This document shows positions 52,455 through 61,682 of a DNA stretch of 64,000 nt, piece after piece; positions within the stretch are counted from its first letter, which is position 1; every line of letters begins with the position of its first letter. Origin of the DNA: Oscillospiraceae bacterium (GTDB lineage Bacteria; Bacillota; Clostridia; Oscillospirales; Ruminococcaceae); NCBI GenBank assembly GCA_017550285.1, contig JAFZPP010000007.1, forward strand, positions 1 to 64,000. Reading direction: 5' to 3'. Made by a program: the position numbers and the translations under genes. Below the pieces are notes generated by a model, which was not told the origin of the DNA, did no database searches, and saw nothing but the letters and a program-made list of their open reading frames with translations.

Positions 52455-54824
52455 TTACAGGCTGATGACGGTCATTCCGCCGGCTTCCGCCTGTACGTTT
52501 CTGTTTGTGCCTGCAATGCGGATCATGAATCTGCGGTCAGTTGCAGGATAGGTGACGGTAATGCGGTTTGCCTCACGCTTTGCGGTGATTGTAAGGTCAA
52601 TGCCGCCCTCTGCGCGGTAAAGCGTGCAGGCGGTCTCTGCGCCGTCGGTCAGTCCGCAGATCAGTACCGTAGCTTGATCGAGATAATCATAGCAGACATC
52701 GTCTTTGAAATTGCCGAGCACAATGATCGAATCCGGCTTGACATAGACCGGCATTTCGAGATAGCTGCACTTGCGGCGGAACCATTTGCCGCCCTGTATC
52801 AGCGGTGCATCAGCCTCGCCGAGCAGATCGAACCATTCGCCTGCGGGCAGATAGAATTCTGCAATGCCGCTCTCATCAAAGACCGGTGCGCAGAGCAGGC
52901 TGTCGCCGAGCATATACTGCCGGTCAAGCGTCAGGCAGGCGGGATCGTCTGCATAGTCAATGACCATCGCACGCATCATCGGGATGCCGGTCTGATGCGT
53001 CTGATTTGCCTGTGCCCAGAGATACGGCATCAGTTTTCCTTTGAGATTTGTAAAGAACCGCAGCACGGCACATGCATTCTCCGGATTCTGCGGATCGTCC
53101 GGTTCATATGCCCACGGTACGCGGTAGGAGGTTGAGCCGTGCAGACGGCTGTGCGTGCTCATGAGACCGAATGCGACCCAGCGCTTATAGACATCTGCGG
53201 AGGCAGTCTGCTCAAAGCCGCCGATATCGTGGCTGAAAAAGCCGAAGCCGGAGGCACAGAGCGACAGTCCGCCGCGAAGCGTTTCCGCCATGGCAGAGTA
53301 TTCCGCAGCGCAGTCGCCGCCCCAGTGTACGGGGAATTTCTGACCGCCTGCCGTTGCACTTCTCGCAAAGAGGACGGCATTGTCTTTGCCCTTGCAGCCC
53401 TCGAGCGCTTCAAATACAACCTTATTATAGAGGTATGTGTAGTAATTATGCATCGCAGCCGGATCGGAGCCGTCGAAATAGACGACATCGGTCGGGATGC
53501 GCTCGCCGAAATCGGTCTTGATCGCGTCCACGCCTTCGGTGCAGAGCTTGCGGATACCGTCTGCAAACCATTTGCAGGCATCGGGATTTGTGAAGTCCAC
53601 GATTGCCATGCCCGGCTGCCACATATCCGTCTGGAAGATGCCGCCGTCCTTCGTGTGCAGGAAGTATCCCTTTTCGGCACCCTCGTCAAACAGCGCGGAT
53701 TCCTGCGCGATATAGGGATTGATCCAGACGCAGATGCCGACATTGTACTTCTGCTTGATGCGGCTGAGCATTTCCTTCGGATCGGGGAACATTGCCTCAT
53801 CCCATGCAAAGCTCGTCCACGTAAACGCCTTCATCCAGAAGCAGTCGAAGTGGAACATTTGCAGCGGAATCTTCCGCTCTGCCATGCCGTCAAGGAAGCC
53901 CGTGACGGTATGCTCGTCGTAAGCTGTTGTGAAGGATGTTGAGAGCCACAGACCGAGCGATTTTGCCGGTGTAAGCGCCGGCTTGCCGGTCAGATCGGTA
54001 TAATTCCGCAGTACCTCGGCACAGTTTCTGCCGCCGATGATGAAATATTCGAGCGATTCGCCTGCGACCGTCATGCTGACCTTGGAGACTGTATCCGATG
54101 CGACCTCATAGCTGACATGACCGGTGTGATTGGTGAAAACGCCGTATCCGCGGGAGCTGAGATAGAACGGCACGCATTTATAGCTCTGATCGGAGCAGGT
54201 GCCGCCGTCGGAGTTCCAGATATCGACGGTCTGACCGTTCTTGACAAACGGCGTGAATTTTTCGCCGAAGCCGTAGATATACTCGCCGACGGAAAGCGAA
54301 AGCTGCTCGCGGATATAGCTGCCGCAGCGATTTTCCGGAATGCTCCAGAATGTGTTGTCAGAAGCGGTATGCATACGGTTTTCGGTGACAAATGCATTCT
54401 CCTGAATATAGGAAGCAGCGCGCCAGCCGCAGCCGGTCAGCAGTCTGCCGTCATAGGTATAGCGTATCTGCCACGCATTTCCTTTGGTGATTGTAACCGC
54501 CGTTTTGCCGGCGCAGAGCGTGACACTGTTTTCATCCTCTGTGATGACGGGCTTGAAGCTGTCATCGGTATTCAGCTCGAATTTCGGCGTATGATCGGCG
54601 GCACCCTTATGGTGTACGATCTTTATGCGGATCGTATCCTCTCTGACAGCGCTGAATTCAAATGTCAGCGTGACGCCGCCAAGCGTCATACCGCGGTTAT
54701 AGATTGTCTGAGATGTCGCAAAAACCCGCACTGCGTTTTCGCTGATCTGAATGTCATAGGGCTGAACGGCATAATCTACGGTATAGCCGCGCTGATTGAG
54801 CCAGAAGCCGTCCGCAAATTTCAT
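52455..54824 (-). CDS. Alpha-xylosidase, GH31 (YicI type)
   Basis: A protein of 789 residues with the domain order of YicI: N-terminal beta-sandwich (about 1-240), barrel, and two C-terminal beta domains. The nucleophile Asp is in VDAIKTDFGERIPTD, the same motif as in YicI, and the acid/base Asp is in HWGGDCAAEYSAMAETLRGG. FHFDCFWMKAFTWTSFAWD fits a xylose subsite rather than glucose. It removes alpha-xylose from xyloglucan oligosaccharides. With no signal peptide it is cytoplasmic. AGGAGG lies before the ATG; promoter at 54875-54903. Confidence 0.92.
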   Translation of the reverse strand: MKFADGFWLNQRGYTVDYAVQPYDIQISENAVRVFATSQTIYNRGMTLGGVTLTFEFSAVREDTIRIKIVHHKGAADHTPKFELNTDDSFKPVITEDENSVTLCAGKTAVTITKGNAWQIRYTYDGRLLTGCGWRAASYIQENAFVTENRMHTASDNTFWSIPENRCGSYIREQLSLSVGEYIYGFGEKFTPFVKNGQTVDIWNSDGGTCSDQSYKCVPFYLSSRGYGVFTNHTGHVSYEVASDTVSKVSMTVAGESLEYFIIGGRNCAEVLRNYTDLTGKPALTPAKSLGLWLSTSFTTAYDEHTVTGFLDGMAERKIPLQMFHFDCFWMKAFTWTSFAWDEAMFPDPKEMLSRIKQKYNVGICVWINPYIAQESALFDEGAEKGYFLHTKDGGIFQTDMWQPGMAIVDFTNPDACKWFADGIRKLCTEGVDAIKTDFGERIPTDVVYFDGSDPAAMHNYYTYLYNKVVFEALEGCKGKDNAVLFARSATAGGQKFPVHWGGDCAAEYSAMAETLRGGLSLCASGFGFFSHDIGGFEQTASADVYKRWVAFGLMSTHSRLHGSTSYRVPWAYEPDDPQNPENACAVLRFFTNLKGKLMPYLWAQANQTHQTGIPMMRAMVIDYADDPACLTLDRQYMLGDSLLCAPVFDESGIAEFYLPAGEWFDLLGEADAPLIQGGKWFRRKCSYLEMPVYVKPDSIIVLGNFKDDVCYDYLDQATVLICGLTDGAETACTLYRAEGGIDLTITAKREANRITVTYPATDRRFMIRIAGTNRNVQAEAGGMTVISL

Positions 54825-54874
54825 TGGTAACCTCCTGCGCAGCGAAAAGCTGCTCTCTATATTTTTACTTATAT

Positions 54875-54903
54875 ATCATACCATAAAATCGCCTGAAAGT
54901 CAA
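54875..54903 (-). promoter_or_regulatory. Promoter of the alpha-xylosidase gene
   Basis: On the minus strand TTGACT (54903-54898) and TATGAT (54880-54875) are 17 bases apart, about 50 bases before the ATG. Confidence 0.65.
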
Positions 54904-54924
54904 TGACTCAGGAGGGCTTGCGCG

Positions 54925-54956
54925 AAAAAAAGCCGGAACAGCTTTCGCTGCTCCGG
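54925..54956 (-). terminator. Terminator of the cell wall hydrolase gene
   Basis: On the minus strand CCGGAGCAGC pairs with GCTGTTCCGG around a GAAA tetraloop, followed by a run of seven T (54931-54925). It lies downstream of the gene at 55001-55810 and upstream of the alpha-xylosidase promoter. Confidence 0.8.
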
Positions 54957-55000
54957 TTTTGTGCGGAATGCGTTTCGTTCAATCAGACCCGCTGCCCTGA

Positions 55001-55810
55001 TCAAAGACCCTTGCGGAAATAATTCCGGTAGCCGTCCCCGTTGAAGAACAGGTAACCGTGCTGGAACTGTGTCGGATCGGAGAGATAGAGGTCAACGGCA
55101 TCGCGGACGCTCTGTGTGACATAAGATGACATATGATCCATTTCGATCAGATATTCCAGACCGGCAAACTGATTTTTCTGCGTCAGCACCTCATAGATGC
55201 TGTTCGGGAACTGCGGAGAATTCACGCGGTTCATGATGACTTCGGCAACCAGTGCTTTTTCCTCTGTCGGCACCCAGTCGGAGCCGTATTCGTGACCGAC
55301 GACATTGCAGAGCATGATATACTCACGGTCGGTGACGGAAATCGCAGAGGATTTGGTATATTCAGATGCGGCATCGGTTTCCGGCGCTTCGGTTTCGGGC
55401 GCCTCTGTCTCAGTTACGGCAGTCGTGATGACCGGTGCCTCTGTTGCAACAGGAGAAGTTTCAGTTTCTGTCTCCGCTTCTTCGGCGGTTGTTTCTGTTA
55501 CCGTTGTTGTCGTCTCAGATTTCTTCGTTGCAGATGTATCGGTTGTCGTCGCAGCGGTTGTTTTTGTAGTTTTTGCTGCGGTCGTCGTCACGGTCTTTGC
55601 TTTCTTGGACGTCGCTGTGGTGGTTACGAGGGTAGTGGTGGTCTCGATCGAAGTTGCGGTAGTAACAGTTACGCCTGTGATCTCGAGAAGCTGATCGCTC
55701 TGATCGGCTCTTGCAACGGACATCTCATTCCCGGTAAAGGTAACACCGCCGAGCATTGCGGCGCTGCAAAAGAGACTCAGGATCGCTGCTGCAACCTTCC
55801 CTTTTCTCAT
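55001..55810 (-). CDS. Secreted SleB-type cell wall hydrolase with Thr-rich linker
   Basis: A protein of 269 residues. A signal peptide (starts MRKGKVAAAILSLFCSAAML) is followed by a 100-residue Thr/Ala/Glu-rich linker (about 45-150), then the PF07486 hydrolase domain: YIMLCNVVGHEYGSDWVPTE (catalytic Glu candidate in GHEYG), EVIMNRVNSPQFPNSIYEVL, QFAGLEYL. The ATG at 55810 is the one that starts a proper signal peptide. The long linker suggests a surface role, in wall turnover or spore germination. It is transcribed alone. Confidence 0.85.
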   Translation of the reverse strand: MRKGKVAAAILSLFCSAAMLGGVTFTGNEMSVARADQSDQLLEITGVTVTTATSIETTTTLVTTTATSKKAKTVTTTAAKTTKTTAATTTDTSATKKSETTTTVTETTAEEAETETETSPVATEAPVITTAVTETEAPETEAPETDAASEYTKSSAISVTDREYIMLCNVVGHEYGSDWVPTEEKALVAEVIMNRVNSPQFPNSIYEVLTQKNQFAGLEYLIEMDHMSSYVTQSVRDAVDLYLSDPTQFQHGYLFFNGDGYRNYFRKGL

Positions 55811-55880
55811 CAACTCATCCTTTCGTAAAAGAAACTGAATGTACCAAAGAGGCAGCATTTTACCTCAGAGTACATTGCCT

Positions 55881-55909
55881 ATTATATCATACTTTGGAAA
55901 AGTTTACAA
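55881..55909 (-). promoter_or_regulatory. Probable promoter of the cell wall hydrolase gene
   Basis: On the minus strand TTGTAA (55909-55904) and a perfect TATAAT (55886-55881) are 17 bases apart, about 70 bases before the ATG. The rest of the gene-free stretch 55910-56080 is AT-rich with no feature I can support. Confidence 0.5.
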
Positions 55910-56081
55910 CTCGATTACAGGATTTTCCATTTTGTAATCAAAAAACATCCATGTACCGAAAAACAAAACCGTGCACCATGCACAAAGAAAAGATAGACAA
56001 ATTATGAACAGATTGCATATTCTGACAAATACCGCATCGCATATTATATAGATAGACAAGATAGAAATATGCGGAGATGCA

Positions 56082-56110
56082 TTGACATTTTCATGTTTCT
56101 ATATTATAAT
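56082..56110 (+). promoter_or_regulatory. Promoter of the serine acetyltransferase gene
   Basis: Perfect TTGACA (56082-56087) and perfect TATAAT (56105-56110), 17 bases apart. The leader to the ATG is only about 28 bases, so no T-box or riboswitch fits between them. Confidence 0.8.
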
Positions 56111-56143
56111 AATAGGAGAAAAACGGCGCTTGGAGGGCAATTT

Positions 56144-57103
56144 ATGCAGGATACATTTAATCAGAAGATCGGCGGGCTGGTGGATACCCTGCTTGCGGAT
56201 TATCAGAGCGACAGAACGATTGACGCGGTCATTGCGTTCGATCAGCCGAATAAGGAGATCGTCATTGATATTTTGCAGAAGCTGCGCAAGCTGATCTTTC
56301 CGGGATATTTCCGCGCACATTCCTACCGTGTTTATACAATGCGGAATCAGACGACGATGCTGCTGGAGGATGTGGTTTTCAATCTGAACCGGCAGATTGC
56401 AATCGTACTGGAATATCTGCCGGAGCTGAAAGCTGCGGGCAAGGAGGCAATCGCAAAGCGCGCTGAGGAGCTGACCTTTGCCTTTATTGAGAAGATTCCG
56501 CAGATTCGCGCCTATGTCGAGACCGATGTGCAGGCGACCTTTGACGGCGACCCTGCGGCATATAACAAGGATGAGATCATCTATTCCTATCCGGGGCTTC
56601 TGGCGATTGTTGTCAACCGCATCGCGCATGAGCTGCATCTGCTCGGCGTGCCGCTGATTCCGCGCATTATGACCGAATATGCGCACAGCATGACCGGTAT
56701 TGACATTCATCCCGGCGCTACGCTCGGCTATTATTTCTTCATCGACCACGGCACCGGCATCGTCATCGGCGAAACGACCGAGATCGGCGACAATGTCAAG
56801 GTGTATCAGGGCGTGACACTCGGCGCCCTTTCCACGCGCGGCGGGCAGTCCCTGAAATCGAAGAAGCGTCATCCGACAATCTGCGATAATGTGACGATCT
56901 ATTCCGGCGCGTCGATTCTCGGCGGCGATACGGTGATCGGAAAAGGTGCCGTCATCGGCGCAAATGCGTTCATTACGCGCTCGATTCCCGAGGGAGCCAA
57001 GGTCAGCATCAAGAATCAGGAGCTCCGCTATCACTATGATTCCAAGCTGCTTTCGCCCGCAACGGAGCTTGATACCGACGACAGCTGGTTCTATATCATC
57101 TGA
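56144..57103 (+). CDS. cysE: Serine O-acetyltransferase (EpsC/CysE, long form)
   Basis: A protein of 319 residues that makes O-acetylserine for cysteine synthesis. The N-terminal helical domain (about 1-170) is longer than in Bacillus CysE and matches the EpsC/plant-like group. The left-handed beta-helix has the hexapeptide repeats: GIDIHPGATLGYYFFIDHGT (catalytic His), GIVIGETTEIGDNVKVYQGV, RHPTICDNVTIYSGASILGG, and GKGAVIGANAFITRSIPEG. GGAGGG lies upstream of the ATG at 56144. It is a single gene with its own promoter and terminator. Confidence 0.93.
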   Translation: MQDTFNQKIGGLVDTLLADYQSDRTIDAVIAFDQPNKEIVIDILQKLRKLIFPGYFRAHSYRVYTMRNQTTMLLEDVVFNLNRQIAIVLEYLPELKAAGKEAIAKRAEELTFAFIEKIPQIRAYVETDVQATFDGDPAAYNKDEIIYSYPGLLAIVVNRIAHELHLLGVPLIPRIMTEYAHSMTGIDIHPGATLGYYFFIDHGTGIVIGETTEIGDNVKVYQGVTLGALSTRGGQSLKSKKRHPTICDNVTIYSGASILGGDTVIGKGAVIGANAFITRSIPEGAKVSIKNQELRYHYDSKLLSPATELDTDDSWFYII

Positions 57104-57111
57104 ACAAAGAA

Positions 57112-57149
57112 AACGCCCGAAGGCTTTTTGATTGCCTTCGGGCGTTTTT
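57112..57149. terminator. Bidirectional terminator between cysE and the serpin operon
   Basis: AACGCCCGAAGGC (57112-57124) pairs perfectly with GCCTTCGGGCGTT (57134-57146), followed by a T-run. Confidence 0.88.
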
Positions 57150-57159
57150 TCTTTTGATC

Positions 57160-58686
57160 TTATTCTTCCAGCGGATTCATCACATAGCCGATGAAGATCG
57201 GCAGATTGTGCTGATGATCGACAATCATAAAGATAAACGGGCGGTCAAGATAGACTGTTTTCGGCTTATCCACTTCGATCGCACTTTTGATTTGCATTTC
57301 AACAGCTGTGACAGCGCCTGCCTTGGTGCCTGCCTCATCGACCTGAATAAAGGTCTTGTGCAGCACACGGCTGATATAACCGTTACCCGAACCGGCATTG
57401 AGATTGCCAAAGTCTGATTTCTCCTCATTAAATGCGGTCGGCATTCCGGCTGCTTTCAGTGCTTCTGAAAGCTCGGTGTCATAGGCAAATTTGAATTTCG
57501 GCATTTTTGTAATGACCTTGCAGTTCTGTTTTGTGCTCAGAAGTTTTTGCAGCGATTCCGGTGTCATCATGCCGATATAATCGGAAACGGTGATGCTTTC
57601 GGATTCCTTCGGCAGAATTGCGGCGAAGCTGTATCCTCCGCCTTTGTAGCTCTTCATAAAGCCGGTTGCATATTCGTCCTCGAGATAGGTACGCTCCTCA
57701 CCGTGCATCATCTCAACCGTTACAGGATCGGTGCCGTATGGTGTGAATTCGCCCTCTCCGATTTCATTGTCTTTATAGCAGGATGCCCAGTCCGCTTCAA
57801 ATGCCAGTGCATTGATGAGATACATAAAGACATTACCATTCGGAATATTATCCAGCAGCTTCGGGATCATCTCATGCGTATTCTTGTTTACCCAGTCGTT
57901 AATATCCTTCACAGTCTGCTCATTGAACGGCGCCTTGTATGCATCTGCTTTATAGTAATCTGCATTGGTTTGCAGGAATTCCTGCGGAACCTTGATGAGC
58001 GGGTCATTCTTGAACCAGATCGAATTGGCGATATGCAGCTGTGCGTTCTCGCTGTTCGGCAGCGTGTTCAGATAATCGGCATAATATGCGTTCAGATCAG
58101 CGATTTTCAGGTCGCCGCCGAGCACCTTTTCCATTTCTGTGAGCGTCTGATCCTTTGCGCCGTTCGCAGTCATGGAGAGCGCAAGGGAGACAGAGAGCGG
58201 GGAAATCATCAGATTATCGTTTTGGGTGTTTGCCTGTGCGGTCTGCTTCAGCAGATTGATCGTCAGTGCATACTGGCTGTCAGTGAAGGCAGCATCGACC
58301 GGCTTGGATTTGATCTCGGCGGATTTGATGCCGTCCATCAGATTGACGGTCTTGTAATCGGTTTCAACCTGTGCTGCCGGTCCGAGCGACGGAATCAGCT
58401 TTGCGATAAATTGCAGCAGCGTGACGGTATCATCCTGTGTAATCTTGCCGTCTGCATCGACATCGGCAAGCGCTTTGCCGGACTGCGAGATATTCACCGT
58501 CGCATCCTCTGCGCAGAAGCGCGCAAGCAGAACCGCATCGGATACATCGACCTGCTGATCGAGATTGATGTCGCCGTACTGCTGTGCAGCCGGTGTGTCA
58601 TCCGCGGACACCGCCGCAGGCATCAGGAAACTGCATGTGAGAATGCATGCGGCAAGCGCAGCCGCTGTACGAAATCGTTTTTTCAT
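57160..58686 (-). CDS. Dockerin-serpin 1 (secreted protease inhibitor)
   Basis: A 508-residue precursor. Signal peptide about 1-28, a dockerin at about 38-97 (GDINLDQQVDVSDAVLLARF, DVDADGKITQDDTVTLLQFI), then a serpin domain at about 130-505 with SPLSVSLALSMTANGAKDQT, HIANSIWFKND and INALAFEADW. The reactive loop EAGTKAGAVTAVEMQIKSAI has the small-residue hinge of an inhibitory serpin. Counting from the hinge, P1-P1' is Lys467-Ser468, pointing to trypsin-like proteases. It lies 21 bases after the second serpin gene with its own AGGAGG. It probably protects the cellulosome, as proposed for dockerin-serpins of Clostridium thermocellum. Confidence 0.92.
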   Translation of the reverse strand: MKKRFRTAAALAACILTCSFLMPAAVSADDTPAAQQYGDINLDQQVDVSDAVLLARFCAEDATVNISQSGKALADVDADGKITQDDTVTLLQFIAKLIPSLGPAAQVETDYKTVNLMDGIKSAEIKSKPVDAAFTDSQYALTINLLKQTAQANTQNDNLMISPLSVSLALSMTANGAKDQTLTEMEKVLGGDLKIADLNAYYADYLNTLPNSENAQLHIANSIWFKNDPLIKVPQEFLQTNADYYKADAYKAPFNEQTVKDINDWVNKNTHEMIPKLLDNIPNGNVFMYLINALAFEADWASCYKDNEIGEGEFTPYGTDPVTVEMMHGEERTYLEDEYATGFMKSYKGGGYSFAAILPKESESITVSDYIGMMTPESLQKLLSTKQNCKVITKMPKFKFAYDTELSEALKAAGMPTAFNEEKSDFGNLNAGSGNGYISRVLHKTFIQVDEAGTKAGAVTAVEMQIKSAIEVDKPKTVYLDRPFIFMIVDHQHNLPIFIGYVMNPLEE

Positions 58687-58707
58687 AGTGCATACCTCCT
58701 TCAGGGA

Positions 58708-60255
58708 TCATTCCGGCTTCTGTGTCGGATCGGACACATAGCCGATAAATACGGGCAGATCGGTCTGATTGTCGAGAATCATAAACAGGAACGGACGGTC
58801 AAGGTAAACCTCCTTCGGCGGCTCCTGTTCCATTACAGCGTTGTCTGCCATGATAACCGCAGTGACGGCGCCTGCCCGCGTGCCGAGTCCGTCCACAGCG
58901 ATGAAGGTCTTGTGCAGCACATCGCTGATGAATGTGCCGGGGATTTCGTTCAGACCGGTGAAGTCTGCCGCTCCGTCATCGAACGGAAGCTGCATGCCCA
59001 TTGCACAGAGCGTGTTCTTGAGCGAGGTGCCGTAATCGAAGGAGAACTTCGGCAGCTTCGTGTATACGGTCTCACGGGAGCGGCTGCCGAGCAGCTTTTT
59101 GAGCGAGTTTGCGCTCATGCTTTCGATATAATCGTTTACGGTGACGTTCTTATTCGGCAGAACCGCCGCAAAGCTGTATGTGCCGTTTTTGTAGTTCTTG
59201 ATAAAGCCCGTAGCCCGATCATCATGGATATAGGTATTCAGCTCATCCCACATGAATTCTGCTTCGACCTTTTTGCCGTCTGCGCATGTGAATTTGTCAG
59301 TGCGGATATTGGCTTCGTCATACGGAGACTCCCATTCCGCCTCGAATGCGATTGCATTGATGAGGTACATGATCTCCTCCGGCTGAATCTGCCCGACCAG
59401 CTTCGGAATCATATCATGCGTATTGGTCTTGACCCAGCTGTTGATTTCATCTGCCGTTGTCTGATTGAACGGTGCGATGTAGAAATCGGCATTGTAATAG
59501 GATTTGGTCGTCTTGAGGAACTGTTCCGGCACGATCAGGCGGGACTGGTCATTCCGCGCCCAGATCGAATTGGCAATATGCAGCTCCGCGCCCTTCTGTG
59601 ACGGCAGATTCGCCATGTAGTCGTAGTAATAGGCATTGAGCGTGTCTGTGTCGATTGCCTTATTGAGCACATTCTGCATCTGCTGCTGTGTTTCTCCCTT
59701 TGCGCCGTTTGCGGTCATGCTGAGCGCCAGTGAAACGGAAAGCGGCGAGATCAGGAGGTTTTTCGGTGCCTCGTCCCCGCTGCGCTCCTTTGCTTCGGCT
59801 CTGTTGGTTTCACGCAGCAGATTGGCGGTAAAGCCGAGCTGTCCGGCGACAAATGTTTCATCGACTTTCTTTTCGCTGACCGTATCCCGCACGACATCCT
59901 TTGTCAGATTGACCGTCGGCGCGGTTCCCTGCGGGGTCTGCGACTGAACGCCGAGCTCCGTCCGCAGCTTTGCGATATACTCCAGAATTTGCAGTGTATC
60001 GTCTGCGGTCAGGCTGCCGTCGCGGTTGACATCCGCCAGTGTCTTGCCCTCCGCAGTGATGATCGCGCTGCTGTCCTCAGCAGTAAAGCGTGCGAGCAGA
60101 ACGGCATCGGATACATCGACCTGACCGTCGCAGTTTGTATCGCCGTATAGCAGCGGGCTGCACGGGGTATCCTCTGCGGAAACCGGCATCACGGAACTGC
60201 CGGCAAGGATGCAGAGTGCCATTGCGGTACTGAGATATTTGCGAATTGATTTCAT
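58708..60255 (-). CDS. Dockerin-serpin 2 (secreted protease inhibitor)
   Basis: A 515-residue precursor: signal peptide about 1-27 (MPVSAED), dockerin about 38-97 (GDTNCDGQVDVSDAVLLARF, DVNRDGSLTADDTLQILEYI), serpin domain about 130-510. The hinge GTRAGAVTAV is kept, so it should be inhibitory. Counting as in serpin 1, P1-P1' is Asn472-Ala473, with Asp471 at P2, so it targets other proteases than serpin 1. It is the first gene of a two-serpin operon. The two serpins share about half of their residues, consistent with a tandem duplication followed by divergence of the loop. Confidence 0.92.
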   Translation of the reverse strand: MKSIRKYLSTAMALCILAGSSVMPVSAEDTPCSPLLYGDTNCDGQVDVSDAVLLARFTAEDSSAIITAEGKTLADVNRDGSLTADDTLQILEYIAKLRTELGVQSQTPQGTAPTVNLTKDVVRDTVSEKKVDETFVAGQLGFTANLLRETNRAEAKERSGDEAPKNLLISPLSVSLALSMTANGAKGETQQQMQNVLNKAIDTDTLNAYYYDYMANLPSQKGAELHIANSIWARNDQSRLIVPEQFLKTTKSYYNADFYIAPFNQTTADEINSWVKTNTHDMIPKLVGQIQPEEIMYLINAIAFEAEWESPYDEANIRTDKFTCADGKKVEAEFMWDELNTYIHDDRATGFIKNYKNGTYSFAAVLPNKNVTVNDYIESMSANSLKKLLGSRSRETVYTKLPKFSFDYGTSLKNTLCAMGMQLPFDDGAADFTGLNEIPGTFISDVLHKTFIAVDGLGTRAGAVTAVIMADNAVMEQEPPKEVYLDRPFLFMILDNQTDLPVFIGYVSDPTQKPE

Positions 60256-60311
60256 AGATAGCCCTCCTTCATTTTCAAAAAACAGATAACGGTTCGGTTG
60301 CCTTTGAGTTC

Positions 60312-60340
60312 ATCTTATCACTTTTGCACAAAAAAGTCAA
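60312..60340 (-). promoter_or_regulatory. Promoter of the serpin operon
   Basis: On the minus strand TTGACT (60340-60335) and TAAGAT (60317-60312) are 17 bases apart, about 57 bases before the start of serpin 2. Confidence 0.6.
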
Positions 60341-60436
60341 TGGAGGAATCTACGAATTGCAACAATGAAAAAATTTTTATTTTGGTGTAACGGTAAATGT
60401 GCACAATCCGGCTGTTCTGCGATTGTGAAAACTGTC

Positions 60437-60474
60437 GAAAACAAAACGCACCGCCGATGATTTCAGACGGTGCG
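60437..60474 (-). terminator. Terminator of the acyltransferase operon
   Basis: On the minus strand CGCACCG (60474-60468) pairs with CGGTGCG (60453-60447), followed by TTTTGTTTT. It lies just after the acyltransferase stop. Confidence 0.7.
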
Positions 60475-60493
60475 CAGACTGGTTTTTCGGGTT

Positions 60494-61675
60494 TTACGGT
60501 GCATCCGGCGGCAGAGCTTTGTGCATTTTGCGCTGTCGGATTGCGGCAATATCCTTTGTGATCCGGCTGTGTGCGATGTCATAGAGCCGCTGGATCAGCA
60601 GTCCGCTGACCATAGAGCAGATGAAAACAGCCGCAATGACAATCGCCATATACCGGAACCGCTGCGGTATCTCTGCCACACGGTCATTCAGGATGCGGTA
60701 TGCGATGCAGTCAAAGATATAGGAAATGAGATAGGCTGCGAAGGTCGCGTTGCTGAGCACGGACAGGATTTGCGCTGTCTTTGCTTTTTTGACGGTGATA
60801 TCAAAGAGCAGCAGAAAGAGCATTGTGCTCATAATGACGGTCGGCATGGCTGCATAGTCATCGTTATGCCATGAAGACCAGACGCAGTTGTTCTCGGTAT
60901 TTTTCAGACACTGCCAAAGTGTAATCAGCGAGTCGTAAATCCATGCAGCCAGCAGAATGACGACATAGACGAGCTTATGCTTCAGATCGCGCTTCGGCGG
61001 ATATTCGCGGATATAGGCGCCGATGAAATAATAGCCGATCGGATAGCAGCGGTAGAAATATCCGGGGAGAATCCGAATCTGGGTCGCTTTGACCGTTCCG
61101 ATGTAAAATGTCGGCGAAACCATTGTCAGCAGGATGACGGTCAGGAGCAGCGCCGTCTTTCTGCCGCGCGTCTCCATTGCCTGCCAGCCTGCATTGAGAA
61201 ACGGAATCAGCAGGAAAATCGTGAAATAATACTCCACATACCACGCATACTGCGCATCGGTATACATAAACAGACCGCGGACGATATCCCAGCCCGACAG
61301 GTTCAGATGCAGCACATGTACATTATAGATCACGCAGAGCAGGCTGATGACAATATAAATGCAGAGCACGCGCGTGATGCCGAGATAATATTTTCCGCTG
61401 AGCTTTTTGTTTTTCATCAGGAAGCCGGTTGTAATCATGAACAGCGGAACACAGGTAAAGGTCAGCCAGCGCCCGTAGATTGCAAGCGTGCCGAAATCTG
61501 GTGTAATCGGCGTGTTGTAGAATCCGCAGTTGCGGAAAAAATGCACCGATACGACAAAGAAACAGGCGAGAATCTTGACAATGTCAATGCCTGCAAAGCG
61601 CGGCTTTGTATCCATAGCAGGCAGGAGGCTGTTCTTTGCGAAACGGTGCAGTATGGCGGAAATGCGTTGTTCCAT
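60494..61675 (-). CDS. Acyltransferase family 3 membrane protein
   Basis: A protein of 393 residues with about ten membrane helices. The N-terminal FAGIDIVKILACFFVVSVHF carries the conserved R/K-x-x-A-C-F-x-V-x-x-H-F His motif of acyltransferase 3 (OafA type), followed by CVPLFMITTGFLMKNKKLSG. Such proteins O-acetylate surface polysaccharides or peptidoglycan. The ATG at 61675 is preferred; codons upstream overlap recN in another frame. It starts 8 bases after the recN stop, so it is the last gene of nadK-argR-recN-acyltransferase. Confidence 0.83.
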   Translation of the reverse strand: MEQRISAILHRFAKNSLLPAMDTKPRFAGIDIVKILACFFVVSVHFFRNCGFYNTPITPDFGTLAIYGRWLTFTCVPLFMITTGFLMKNKKLSGKYYLGITRVLCIYIVISLLCVIYNVHVLHLNLSGWDIVRGLFMYTDAQYAWYVEYYFTIFLLIPFLNAGWQAMETRGRKTALLLTVILLTMVSPTFYIGTVKATQIRILPGYFYRCYPIGYYFIGAYIREYPPKRDLKHKLVYVVILLAAWIYDSLITLWQCLKNTENNCVWSSWHNDDYAAMPTVIMSTMLFLLLFDITVKKAKTAQILSVLSNATFAAYLISYIFDCIAYRILNDRVAEIPQRFRYMAIVIAAVFICSMVSGLLIQRLYDIAHSRITKDIAAIRQRKMHKALPPDAP

Positions 61676-61682
61676 TGCGGTT

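Noticed and set aside
55911..56143. Possible T-box or cysteine riboswitch before cysE
   Set aside because: The consensus promoter at 56082-56110 leaves a leader of about 28 bases, too short for such an element, and no T-box motif was seen.
57547..59601. Plus-strand open frame of 684 codons opposite the serpins
   Set aside because: Antisense shadow of two related genes; its apparent internal repeat simply mirrors the serpin duplication.
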